Virus record (IMG/VR): IMGVR_UViG_3300029448_000212
Coordinates: 1 to 31,929 of that record
From: a virus
Strand: one strand, 5' to 3'
DNA length: 31,929 bases
Positions within the stretch are counted from its first letter, which is position 1. The number at the start of each line of letters is the position of its first letter. This document shows positions 24,848-31,896 of this stretch, piece after piece. A program made the translations under genes and the position numbers. The notes beneath the pieces were generated by a model. That model was given only the letters and a program-made list of their open reading frames with translations. It was not told where the DNA came from and searched no databases.

Positions 24848-25121
24848 ACTGTTAAAAAAACTAGCAAGACAAACAGAAGATAATAAACTTTCTCCAATGG
24901 AGCGTAAGCAAAAGAAAAGAGAGTTTGTTACTAAACTTGGTTACAAGTATTTAGAATTAAATAAAGCTAAATGGTTTGACTATTTATATAATTCAAAAAA
25001 AGTAGCCGAAAATAAAATTGTGTATTACGAAGCCGAATTGTTATACGCAAAATATCGAGAGGACATACAGAAATGGAAAGACTACAAGTACAAAAAAAGG
25101 GAACGCAGTTTAAAGTCTTAA
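24831..25121 (+). CDS. Early hypothetical basic protein, 96 aa
   Basis: Highly charged and helical, rich in Lys, Glu and Tyr (ELLYAKYREDIQKWKDYKYK). A GGAAGGA ribosome binding site is close to the ATG at 24831. Its last 49 bases overlap the exonuclease gene in another frame. Function unknown. Confidence 0.65.
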   Translation: MKIISELLKKLARQTEDNKLSPMERKQKKREFVTKLGYKYLELNKAKWFDYLYNSKKVAENKIVYYEAELLYAKYREDIQKWKDYKYKKRERSLKS

Positions 25122-25705
25122 AAACTATTGGTGGTAGTGATGCTAACAACTTAGTTTTAGGAACTTTAGCTGAGTGGCGTAAAATAGTAGACGACAAAAT
25201 GAATGGTGAAACTGTTGATTTATCTCATGTTTTACCTGTTCAAATGGGAATTGTAACTGAAGAACTAAATCGTAAATGGTTTACTAAAATTACTGGATTG
25301 TCAGTTACAACACATGAAGATATTTTCTTCAATGATAAAAAACCTCATGCTCATGCAAGAGTAGATGGTACAATAAATAATGAGATAGTATTTGAAGCTA
25401 AACATACTAATCCATTCAAACCAATAGCAGATCAAGTAGCTAAATATTATGGTCAGCTACAACATTATATGATGGTGCTAAATTATGACTTAGCTTATTT
25501 ATCTATATTTGTTGGTAATATGAATCATCATATCTTTAAAATACAAAAAGATAAAAGTTATATAAATGATTTAGAAATTGTAGAAAAGTATTTATATGAT
25601 TGTATTGATTCTTGTTTTTCACCAGAGCCAAAGTTTTATGATTGGTTTCAAAACAGAAGAAATACTAAATTAAATATAAAGGAGATTACTGATGAAATAT
25701 CCTAA
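25073..25705 (+). CDS. YqaJ-type recombination exonuclease (lambda Exo-like), 210 aa
   Basis: The pattern GGSDA (20-24), Glu64 in 'MGIVTEELNRKWF', Asp98 in 'ARVDGT', 'VFEAKH' with Glu108 and Lys110, and 'YYGQLQHYM' (126-133) is that of the YqaJ/lambda exonuclease PD-(D/E)xK family. It would degrade one strand of a DNA end to prepare it for the annealing protein 0.3 kb downstream. The length is near the family size. The start lies inside the previous gene, with GAGG about 11 bases upstream. Confidence 0.88.
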   Translation: MERLQVQKKGTQFKVLKTIGGSDANNLVLGTLAEWRKIVDDKMNGETVDLSHVLPVQMGIVTEELNRKWFTKITGLSVTTHEDIFFNDKKPHAHARVDGTINNEIVFEAKHTNPFKPIADQVAKYYGQLQHYMMVLNYDLAYLSIFVGNMNHHIFKIQKDKSYINDLEIVEKYLYDCIDSCFSPEPKFYDWFQNRRNTKLNIKEITDEIS

Positions 25706-26006
25706 TAAAGCTGGCTATACTAATGACAGCACAAGTAAAGAAGCAGCAGAAAAAATTGGTTCTTATAAAAGAGCCAAGCTCTTACATAGAGTTGAAGATG
25801 TATTGTCTTACTATAAATTAGGTATGACAGCTGAAGAACTTGCAATATATTTAGAAGAAGATTTACTAAATATAAGACCAAGACTAACAGAATTATCAGA
25901 ACTAAATAAAGCAGTTGATTCTGGTAATAGAAGAAAAAATCATAATAACAGAAATGTTATTGTGTGGATTCATAAAGCAAATCAGGAAAGGATATGGTTT
26001 AAATGA
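25692..26006 (+). CDS. Winged-helix DNA-binding protein, 104 aa
   Basis: After a basic start, 'EDVLSYYKLGMTAEELAIYLEED' and 'IRPRLTELSEL' form the helix-turn-helix, followed by a wing-like 'VDSGNRRKNHNNRNVIVWIHK'. This is the plan of small phage wHTH proteins found in recombination/replication modules. It starts with AAAGGAG and overlaps the exonuclease by 14 bases. It may regulate the module or recruit replication; inference from position. Confidence 0.7.
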   Translation: MKYPNKAGYTNDSTSKEAAEKIGSYKRAKLLHRVEDVLSYYKLGMTAEELAIYLEEDLLNIRPRLTELSELNKAVDSGNRRKNHNNRNVIVWIHKANQERIWFK

Positions 26007-26467
26007 GTGAAGATAAGAAAACAAATAAGAATATATGGGATCAGTTAAAAGTTACAGATCCTAGATTTACAAAAGAAGTTACGTTTGGTCGTGGCTTTAC
26101 AAGCATAGATCCTATGTATCAAATAGGTAAAATGACAGACATCTTTGGTCCAGTTGGACATGGCTGGGGTTATGATGTAAAATATCATTACGCTGATGAT
26201 TATATATCAGCCGAAGTATCTGTGTGGACAAAACACCATGAAGGTACTTTTGGTCCTGTCTGTTCATTACTACCTTTAAAGAATACTAAAGGTAAGTTTG
26301 ATGACGAAGCTGGCAAGAAAGTAATGACAGATGCATTGACAAAAGCATTTAGTCATCTTGGTATGTCAGCAGATGTATTTTTAGGATTGTTCGAAAGTAG
26401 TAAATACGTTGAACAAGTCAAAAAGGATTTAGGTATTACTTCTGCTAAAATAGAAAAAATATCTTAA
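26003..26467 (+). CDS. Single-strand annealing protein (Rad52/Erf-like), 154 aa
   Basis: The segments 'TDPRFTKEVTFGRGFTSIDPMYQIGKMTDIFGPVGHGWGYDV' (in pieces) and 'KKVMTDALTKAFSHLGMSADVFLG' are the signature of a phage single-strand annealing family related to Rad52/Erf. It would coat and anneal single strands made by the YqaJ exonuclease. ATGA-type overlap with the wHTH gene. The length is short to normal. Confidence 0.8.
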   Translation: MSEDKKTNKNIWDQLKVTDPRFTKEVTFGRGFTSIDPMYQIGKMTDIFGPVGHGWGYDVKYHYADDYISAEVSVWTKHHEGTFGPVCSLLPLKNTKGKFDDEAGKKVMTDALTKAFSHLGMSADVFLGLFESSKYVEQVKKDLGITSAKIEKIS

Positions 26468-26483
26468 CCAGTTGGGTCCTGAG

Positions 26484-26720
26484 ATGTTCTTCGCAAAAAG
26501 TGGGGATGGTGTATCTCAGTGTACCCAATGTTCTTTTACATCATCCCCTTTTAAAATAATGAATCATGTAACTAAATTAGAATCTTATAATTTTATCATT
26601 AAATCTTGTAGCAAGTGTAAAAAAAAATACACAGTAGCTATGATGATTAAATCAAAATGTATTCGTTGTTATAACAGAAAGGTAAAAAATGCGAACAATT
26701 CCAGATATGTTACACCATGA
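26484..26720 (+). CDS. Small protein with three CxxC knuckles, 78 aa
   Basis: Three CxxC pairs (CTQC, CSKC, CIRC at about 13-16, 42-45 and 59-62 from ATG 26484) suggest two zinc-binding sites. The C-terminus is basic and Asn-rich. TTG 26472 is an alternative start; neither has a clear ribosome binding site. It sits between the annealing protein and SSB, so nucleic-acid binding is likely. Confidence 0.6.
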   Translation: MFFAKSGDGVSQCTQCSFTSSPFKIMNHVTKLESYNFIIKSCSKCKKKYTVAMMIKSKCIRCYNRKVKNANNSRYVTP

Positions 26721-26898
26721 TGTGTGTAACTCTTTAATTAAAAATTATGATGGTGATTCTCATTCAGAGATATGTCATAATGTTTACGAAGGTTTATCGT
26801 GGTACAAAAAAACTTTGTATCTGATAACACAAGGCAGATCATATTTAGATAGTGTGATTGATGAATGTGTCAGAGAGCGACACGACGAACTAAGATAG
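26689..26898 (+). CDS. Early hypothetical protein, 69 aa
   Basis: A small, helical, acidic/basic protein with His, Tyr and Cys. GAAAGG precedes the ATG at 26689. It overlaps the zinc-knuckle gene by 32 bases and lies 15 bases before SSB. No family recognised. Confidence 0.6.
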   Translation: MRTIPDMLHHDVCNSLIKNYDGDSHSEICHNVYEGLSWYKKTLYLITQGRSYLDSVIDECVRERHDELR

Positions 26899-26913
26899 TG
26901 AAAGGAAATAAAT

Positions 26914-27336
26914 ATGACTATTAACAAAGCAATCTTACTTGGTAATCTTGGAGCAGATCCTGAGATAAAAGAAACTACAGGGGGATCTAAGTTTGCTAGA
27001 TTAAATCTAGCTACCAATGAAAGATTTAAAACTAAAGATGGAGAGCAACAAGAAAAGACACAATGGCATAATGTTGTTGTGTTTGATCCTATGGTTGCCG
27101 ACACAGTTGAGAAATACTGTAAGAAAGGTCAGACACTTTATTTAGAAGGTCAGATCGAAACTAGAAAGTATGAACAAGATGGTGTTACTAAGTACACTAC
27201 AGAGATTGTCATAGCTAAATTTAAAGGTATGCTTAAAATGATAGGCAGACCAGAAGGTTCAGCTAAAACTTCTAAACCAGTAGATACAAAAGTATTGAAA
27301 TCTTTAGAAGAAGATGTATCAGATATACCTTTTTAG
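26914..27336 (+). CDS. ssb: Single-stranded DNA-binding protein, 140 aa
   Basis: A standard SSB OB-fold: 'NKAILLGNLGADPEIK', 'GSKFARLNLATNER', 'WHNVVVFDPMVADTVEKY', 'KGQTLYLEGQIETRKYEQDG'. The C-terminus is an acidic tip ending in DIPF, which binds SSB partner proteins. GAAAGGA before the ATG. It protects single strands during replication and recombination with the exonuclease/annealase pair. It is the last early gene. Confidence 0.96.
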   Translation: MTINKAILLGNLGADPEIKETTGGSKFARLNLATNERFKTKDGEQQEKTQWHNVVVFDPMVADTVEKYCKKGQTLYLEGQIETRKYEQDGVTKYTTEIVIAKFKGMLKMIGRPEGSAKTSKPVDTKVLKSLEEDVSDIPF

Positions 27337-27349
27337 ATAGCTACTTAAT

Positions 27350-27382
27350 CATACAGGGGAACATTTAAGTACCCCCTGTATG
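27350..27382. terminator. Convergent terminator hairpin
   Basis: CATACAGGGG (27350-27359) pairs exactly with CCCCTGTATG (27373-27382). A T-rich run (27397-27403) follows on the plus strand 14 bases later. It lies between the last early gene and the end of the holin gene, so it probably ends transcripts from both sides. Confidence 0.7.
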
Positions 27383-27394
27383 GCTCTTAAAAGA

Positions 27395-27796
27395 CTATTT
27401 TTTCCAGTTCTGAGCTATCTTTTCTCCACTTCTACCAGCAATATACCCACCGACACCGATTGTTAGTAAATTCCACATAGGATCAGGAATACTCAATTCA
27501 ACCGAAGCACCGAATATAATATTAGCAAAAGGAAGTAATATATAATTATTAAAAATTACTATAATGCAGATCCACATAAGAGCTGGTCGCCAAGTTGCAG
27601 TAAGCCAATGCTTACTACTTGCTTCAGCTTGTATAATGGAAGCTGCACTTTGTAATTCTTTACTATTGTTATCTAACATCTGTGATGTTATCTGTGATTT
27701 TAATTTTTCTGCTAAATCTTTATCTTCAACAGATTTATCCACAACACCTAAAGCTATTTTAGCAATAGGTCCAATAGCACCTAATAAATTTAACAT
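27395..27796 (-). CDS. Three-TM holin (GTA-type), 133 aa
   Basis: Charged N-terminal half (SVEDKDLAEKLKSQITSQML) and then hydrophobic segments 'PALMWICIIVIFNNYILLPF' and 'MWNLLTIGVGGYIAGRSGEK', with an amphipathic N-terminal helix. The pattern 'WLTATWRP' followed by TMs fits the holin family of alphaproteobacterial gene-transfer agents. It would open the inner membrane at the end of the cycle. Its ATG overlaps the upstream 35-residue gene as TAATG. Confidence 0.8.
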   Translation of the reverse strand: MLNLLGAIGPIAKIALGVVDKSVEDKDLAEKLKSQITSQMLDNNSKELQSAASIIQAEASSKHWLTATWRPALMWICIIVIFNNYILLPFANIIFGASVELSIPDPMWNLLTIGVGGYIAGRSGEKIAQNWKK

Positions 27797-27903
27797 TAGC
27801 TAAATAATATAATAGCTAGTAATACACCACTAACAATCATCCATATCTTATAATGACCTAATATTGGCTCATACTTTGCCCATAGTTTATTTAATATATT
27901 CAT
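27796..27903 (-). CDS. Tiny membrane protein upstream of holin, 35 aa
   Basis: My translation starts MNILNKLWAKYEPILGHYKI and ends in a hydrophobic helix (WMIVSGVLLAIILFS). A GGAG lies five bases before the ATG at 27903; its stop overlaps the holin ATG (TAATG). One C-terminal membrane segment. Position suggests a lysis accessory such as a pinholin, antiholin or spanin-like partner, but there is no proof. Confidence 0.65.
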   Translation of the reverse strand: MNILNKLWAKYEPILGHYKIWMIVSGVLLAIILFS

Positions 27904-27912
27904 GTCTACTCC

Positions 27913-28617
27913 TTATAAGTAAATATTATTATCCCAAGATCCATTACTATTAAGAACCATAGGAACAATGTAAGGTATACCTTCCGTAATAACTCCACAA
28001 GATAATACTGGCTTGGCTAAATTCACTTTCATATAAGCCATAGCTAGAGATTTCTTGTCAATAAGACATCCTGTACTCATACCCCAATTCAAATGAAAAT
28101 CATTGGCTACATACTTAATTTCTGACACAGTATGAAAATGTCCTTGTACACATGACATAGACGATTCTTTTACAGCTTTAGCAATATCTTTACTAAATTG
28201 ATGAGCAAACAAAATTCTACCTTTTTCAGTTTCAATAATATGTTTCTCTTTCCATACCCAACCCTTACCCACTTCTAGTATTTCATTGTAATCTTTAATA
28301 AAGAATTTAGACATACCCTTTGCCATTGCTCGTCTAAGTATCATTGATCCATGATTACTTTCTAATAAAGTTAATTTAGGAAATATTTTTTCTAATTGCT
28401 GACATAAAGAACGACCACCTAGTAACTCATCAGCTGGACTAGGTAAGTCTGGATTAATAACATGACTAACATTTATACTGTGCCAATCCATTTCATCTCC
28501 AATATGGACGACAGTATCTGGTTTATATTGTTTGTTTAATTTTTTAAGAAAAGGAAATAATGAATCATGATGATAAGGAAAATGACAATCTGATATAACT
28601 AAAATTCGTTTATTCAC
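27913..28617 (-). CDS. Calcineurin-like metallophosphoesterase, 234 aa
   Basis: Metal-binding motifs are complete: Asp10/His12 (SDCHFP), Asp41/Asp44 (GDEMDW), Asn88/His89 (SNHG), His139 (AHQ) and His160/His162 (QGHFHT). This is the two-metal phosphoesterase core, with full family length and the usual phage C-terminal 'GCGVI', 'VPMVLN'. Substrate unknown: nucleotide, cyclic nucleotide, DNA ends or a cell-wall phosphoester are all possible. It lies among lysis genes in the late block. Confidence 0.88.
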   Translation of the reverse strand: MNKRILVISDCHFPYHHDSLFPFLKKLNKQYKPDTVVHIGDEMDWHSINVSHVINPDLPSPADELLGGRSLCQQLEKIFPKLTLLESNHGSMILRRAMAKGMSKFFIKDYNEILEVGKGWVWKEKHIIETEKGRILFAHQFSKDIAKAVKESSMSCVQGHFHTVSEIKYVANDFHLNWGMSTGCLIDKKSLAMAYMKVNLAKPVLSCGVITEGIPYIVPMVLNSNGSWDNNIYL

Positions 28618-28636
28618 GAATTAAATTTAATTGATT

Positions 28637-28843
28637 TTATGTTTCTTGTATAGTTTTAGTTGTACAAAAACCAGTAGAATATAGTTGCTGTAAGTGATTT
28701 AAATCAGATCTAATGTTATTTATTTCTTGTATACATTCAGACACAGTTTCAAACTGTTGTTTTGTATCTTCAATTAAACAAGTATTTTCTATTTCTAATG
28801 ATGGATCTTGTAAACAAAATATCATTATAAGAAATACCTTCAT
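28637..28843 (-). CDS. Small secreted Cys-containing protein, 68 aa
   Basis: The start MKVFLIMIFCLQ is a short hydrophobic stretch like a signal peptide or membrane anchor. Cys residues follow at about 22, 37 and 59, suggesting a periplasmic disulfide protein. The rest is acidic and helical. Position in the lysis region suggests a spanin-like or envelope role, without a recognised family. ATGA overlap with the next upstream gene. Confidence 0.6.
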   Translation of the reverse strand: MKVFLIMIFCLQDPSLEIENTCLIEDTKQQFETVSECIQEINNIRSDLNHLQQLYSTGFCTTKTIQET

Positions 28844-29040
28844 TTGATACCTAATAGTTTAGTAATAAACATTGTTAATGCTATAACTATACCACCAAAT
28901 ATAGCTAATGCTTTTATACCACCAGCACCCATATTCATTTTTCTTTTAAGTTCTTCTATATCTTGTTTATTTTTAGTTAAATCCATATGCATAGATTCTA
29001 ACTTTTGTTCAATCTTTGCTAGTTTTTGTATAGTACTCAT
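28840..29040 (-). CDS. Coiled-coil protein with C-terminal TM (XhlA-like), 66 aa
   Basis: Residues 1-38 form a coiled coil (KIEQKLESMHMDLTKNKQDI), and residues 41-61 a membrane helix (IKALAIFGGIVIALTMFIT). This plan resembles hemolysin XhlA-type lysis accessories. Overlaps neighbours by ATGA on both sides. Function inferred. Confidence 0.6.
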   Translation of the reverse strand: MSTIQKLAKIEQKLESMHMDLTKNKQDIEELKRKMNMGAGGIKALAIFGGIVIALTMFITKLLGIK

Positions 29041-29306
29041 TTACAGACAGGACTATTCATATCCTTTTGGCAAAGACTTCTATACTCAGGATCTATCTGT
29101 AGTTTAATACCTTTGATTTTATAACCTAATTCTAATACTTCTTGCTTAATACTTAGTACATTCTGAGATTCTTCTAATGCAGATGTTCTGACTTTTAATA
29201 TTTCAAAATCAGAATGTACTTTACCTACTACAAAAACATTACCTATCAAAGCTGATAGCAATGTAATTGTCAAAGCAATAGATTTTAAGTTTAAATCAAC
29301 TTGCAT
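29037..29306 (-). CDS. Membrane-anchored coiled-coil protein, 89 aa
   Basis: N-terminal membrane segment (SIALTITLLSALIGNVFVVG), then a coiled coil (about 30-70) and a Cys pair near the C-terminus (CQKDMNSPVC). It could span the periplasm like an i-spanin. Its start follows the micro-ORF stop directly. The call is from architecture only. Confidence 0.6.
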   Translation of the reverse strand: MQVDLNLKSIALTITLLSALIGNVFVVGKVHSDFEILKVRTSALEESQNVLSIKQEVLELGYKIKGIKLQIDPEYRSLCQKDMNSPVCK

Positions 29307-29345
29307 TTACCTACAAACACATTCGCCATTACAGTATTCACACAT
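29307..29345 (-). CDS. 12-residue Cys-rich micro-ORF
   Basis: My translation: MCEYCNGECVCR, with four Cys. AAGGAG, made by the last codons of the preceding gene, lies six bases before the ATG at 29345. The stop is followed directly by the ATG of the next gene. The near-perfect signal and spacing argue for translation; the CxxC-x3-CxC spacing suggests metal binding. It could also only serve to couple translation. Confidence 0.5.
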   Translation of the reverse strand: MCEYCNGECVCR

Positions 29346-29348
29346 GAT

Positions 29349-29672
29349 TTACTCCTTTGGATTATCTGCTTTAACTTGTGCAATTCTAGCTGACCAAGCA
29401 TCTATGTCTTTATAGATCTCATCTAGCTGATCGCCAATATCACCATAAGCTGTTCTTCTTGTAGCTCTGACAACATTGTTAGCTTCTTCAGTATTACCAG
29501 CAGTTTCGTATGAAGCTAGTTGCTCATCAGTTGGTTGAGCTAAACCTGAAACATTCCATTCTTTTATGTATGCTCCTGATCCATCATCTTGAAGAAGTAC
29601 ATCTTTTGTAAAGTCCACTGTTTTAGAGTTTGCCTGACAATACAAAGATATTTTAGTTGATAGTTGTGCCAT
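29349..29672 (-). CDS. Tail-fibre assembly chaperone-like protein (XkdW-type end), 107 aa
   Basis: The middle 'YIKEWNVSGLAQPTDEQL' and the C-terminal 'YGDIGDQLDEIYKDIDAW' are seen in small phage proteins after fibre genes. The 'YG.I.DQLD..Y' element is shared with tail assembly chaperones and XkdW-like proteins. It probably helps fibre folding or attachment. AAGGAAAAA precedes the ATG. It follows the fibre-associated genes. Confidence 0.7.
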   Translation of the reverse strand: MAQLSTKISLYCQANSKTVDFTKDVLLQDDGSGAYIKEWNVSGLAQPTDEQLASYETAGNTEEANNVVRATRRTAYGDIGDQLDEIYKDIDAWSARIAQVKADNPKE

Positions 29673-29690
29673 TTGTTTTTCCTTTCTTTG

Positions 29691-30293
29691 TTATTTTATT
29701 CCAAAAACTCTTACTGTAGCTTGTTCTATATTTCCAGAACCACAAACAAATTGAAATCCATTACATACTATTGAAGCATTATAAAAAGTTGATGTGTTAA
29801 TATCAAATACATAAGCAGTTGTTGTGTTATCTCTATTACTTCCATGTGATTGTATTATTTGATAATTAGATACACTAGGTTTATCTATAAAAATTCTTGC
29901 AAAGCCTGTTTCAGTAGCAGTTGAGTCAAGGTTTTCTAAAACTTTGTGAGATGTTCCTGTGTTTAAAGTATCGACACTTGAACTTGAACCATTATATCCA
30001 GCTCTTGTTGATACACTTCTATAACTACTTGATTTAAAAGAACTTCCAGCATCATCTGATATGCGTAATAGTAAGTCTTGACCAGCACTACTAATATTTA
30101 CATCACTAATTATAATCTCATAAGTATTATATGTACTATCAAAAACTAAACCATCTACACCATTTGCAAAATCTATTGATGATACTGCACTAGAAATAGT
30201 TTTTGTTTTTAATAATTGTATTGGAGATTCTACAGCACTAGGTAAAGCAGTAATTGATGTTAATGAGTTGTTGTTTAATCTAGTTATTGCCAT
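29691..30293 (-). CDS. Fibre-associated beta-rich protein, 200 aa
   Basis: After a Ser/Thr-rich start (MAITRLNNNSLTSITALPSA), the sequence is beta-rich with 'FDSTYNTYEIIISDVNISS' and 'LLLRISDDAGSSFKS', a pattern common in marine phage tail-associated proteins. It does not match the three proteins upstream over its core, so it is a different fold or a diverged relative. Probably a fibre tip or accessory adhesin. Confidence 0.6.
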   Translation of the reverse strand: MAITRLNNNSLTSITALPSAVESPIQLLKTKTISSAVSSIDFANGVDGLVFDSTYNTYEIIISDVNISSAGQDLLLRISDDAGSSFKSSSYRSVSTRAGYNGSSSSVDTLNTGTSHKVLENLDSTATETGFARIFIDKPSVSNYQIIQSHGSNRDNTTTAYVFDINTSTFYNASIVCNGFQFVCGSGNIEQATVRVFGIK

Positions 30294-30294
30294 G

Positions 30295-30834
30295 CTATGC
30301 TCCTATTATTTTATATCCACTAAAGAATGTAAATCCACTAGAACTACCTGTAACAGTTAAACCACTTCCAAAATCTGTGTATGCGATAACTTGAAAATAA
30401 TCATCAGCATCACTATCTACAATACAAGCAGTAAATAAACTTGGATCTCTATCAGAACTACTATTTAAGGCAACATGCTTAAATCTTGATGATACAACAC
30501 TTCCATTTTTTTTAATATCAAATTCAGTTGTTGCTTGATCGTGCATATCTTGGATATTCATTTGTGCAAATAAAAAATATTTACCACTCGTAGCTGGTGT
30601 AAACTTTCCTGTCGATGTATCAAATGTATTATCTGAATCAAATTTTTCTGTATCAAATGTGATAAGAGTAGAAGTTGTAGCACTAACAGATTGGTTTGAA
30701 CTTTTACTAACAAAGAAAGCTGGAGTATTCTGACCACCTATATTGTTAGTAGTAATACTTCCTGATCCATTAGATATTAATAGGTTGTTTCCACCTACAT
30801 CTTGTATTGTGTTTACTTTAATAATTGATGTCAT
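30295..30834 (-). CDS. C1q-like fibre-associated protein, paralogue 3, 179 aa
   Basis: N-terminal anchor 'IIKVNTIQDVGGNNLLISNG', then a C1q/TNF-like jelly-roll pattern: 'PAFFVSKSS', 'ITFDTEKFDSDNTFDTSTG' and 'KFTPATSGKYFLFAQMNI', closing with 'FTFFSGYKIIGA'. C1q-like domains form trimeric binding heads. It is related to the two genes upstream. Candidate adhesin. Confidence 0.65.
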   Translation of the reverse strand: MTSIIKVNTIQDVGGNNLLISNGSGSITTNNIGGQNTPAFFVSKSSNQSVSATTSTLITFDTEKFDSDNTFDTSTGKFTPATSGKYFLFAQMNIQDMHDQATTEFDIKKNGSVVSSRFKHVALNSSSDRDPSLFTACIVDSDADDYFQVIAYTDFGSGLTVTGSSSGFTFFSGYKIIGA

Positions 30835-30835
30835 G

Positions 30836-31354
30836 TTATGCTCCTATTATCCTAACTGCTGAAAAGTATGATTGTTCTGTTCCAGCATATATTGTTTTAG
30901 AGCCACCAGTTTCTTGATATCCTTTTGCTTCGATATAATCTGAAGAACCATTAAAATCTATTAATGATGTGGTAATTGGATTTGATGTAGAACTTGATAA
31001 CACTATATTAGCTCTAGAATGTTCAGCTCCATTTTTAAAAATACTACAAATAAAAGTTCCTGTACTTGAGTTTGCGTTTAAAGCATAAGAAGCTATAACC
31101 AAATATTTACCAGCTACATTAGGAGTAAATTTATAGGTACTAGTGTTATAACAACTATCTGTATCGTAAGTTTCTGTGTTAAAATTAATTGTGGTCATTG
31201 TTGTATTTGCTATTGCTTGAGTTGTACTCATAGTAGCTCTAAAAGCTGGAGTATTAGTAATAGCACCACCACTAGAGATAACACCACTACCATTACTGGT
31301 TAGTAGTTCGTTACCCCCTAAGTCAGTTATTTGATTTGTTTTTAATATGCTCAT
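30836..31354 (-). CDS. C1q-like fibre-associated protein, paralogue 2, 172 aa
   Basis: Shares the N-terminal pattern with its neighbour (ILKTNQITDLGGNELLTSNG) and the same core landmarks: 'PAFRATMS', 'INFNTETYDTDSCYNTSTY', 'KFTPNVAGKYLVIASYA' and the end 'YFSAVRIIGA'. Between these it differs strongly from the other two copies, as expected for surface-exposed binding loops. Candidate trimeric adhesin. Confidence 0.65.
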   Translation of the reverse strand: MSILKTNQITDLGGNELLTSNGSGVISSGGAITNTPAFRATMSTTQAIANTTMTTINFNTETYDTDSCYNTSTYKFTPNVAGKYLVIASYALNANSSTGTFICSIFKNGAEHSRANIVLSSSTSNPITTSLIDFNGSSDYIEAKGYQETGGSKTIYAGTEQSYFSAVRIIGA

Positions 31355-31896
31355 GTTCCTATCCTATATCCAATAAAAGAACTTCTTTCATCATCAGCAC
31401 GAAATGAAACACCACTACCGCCTTCTAAATAACCAAAAAGCTGAACATAATCTCCAACTGCTAAATTCATTGTAGCTGATATTTGAATTGTTCCATATAA
31501 ATTACTAGTTCTTCCATTTTGTTCGTAGTAATATTCTTTTGATCCATTTTTAAAAAGAAGTAAGTGAACTGCTACAGCGGCAGAACTTGTGTAATTATCT
31601 GTAGCCATGCCATGAAAAAAATATTTTCCAGCTTTGCCACTGGGAACTGTAAAACGATAGTTGCTTGTATCATAAGCTGATTCTGTATCGTAAACTTCAG
31701 TATTATAAGGCATTACAGTATTAGTCGCATTTGACATTGTAATAGTGCTACTAGGATAAGCATGAAAAGCTGGATACATAAAATTACTTTGCACATCACC
31801 ACTACCTAAAGCTATGGTTGATGCGTTGCTAGATCCTAATGTTAGTGTACTCGTTCCTGAAACTGAGTCTATTGTGTTGGCTTCTATTTTACTCAT
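31351..31896 (-). CDS. C1q-like fibre-associated protein, paralogue 1, 181 aa
   Basis: Begins MSKIEANTIDSVSGTSTLTL, a diverged form of the shared anchor, then 'PAFHAYPSS', 'MPYNTEVYDTESAYDTSNY', 'RFTVPSGKAGKYFFHGMA' and ends 'SSFIGYRIGT'. Its start overlaps the stop of the fibre-like gene at the edge, and its stop overlaps paralogue 2 (ATGA). Candidate trimeric adhesin. Confidence 0.65.
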   Translation of the reverse strand: MSKIEANTIDSVSGTSTLTLGSSNASTIALGSGDVQSNFMYPAFHAYPSSTITMSNATNTVMPYNTEVYDTESAYDTSNYRFTVPSGKAGKYFFHGMATDNYTSSAAVAVHLLLFKNGSKEYYYEQNGRTSNLYGTIQISATMNLAVGDYVQLFGYLEGGSGVSFRADDERSSFIGYRIGT

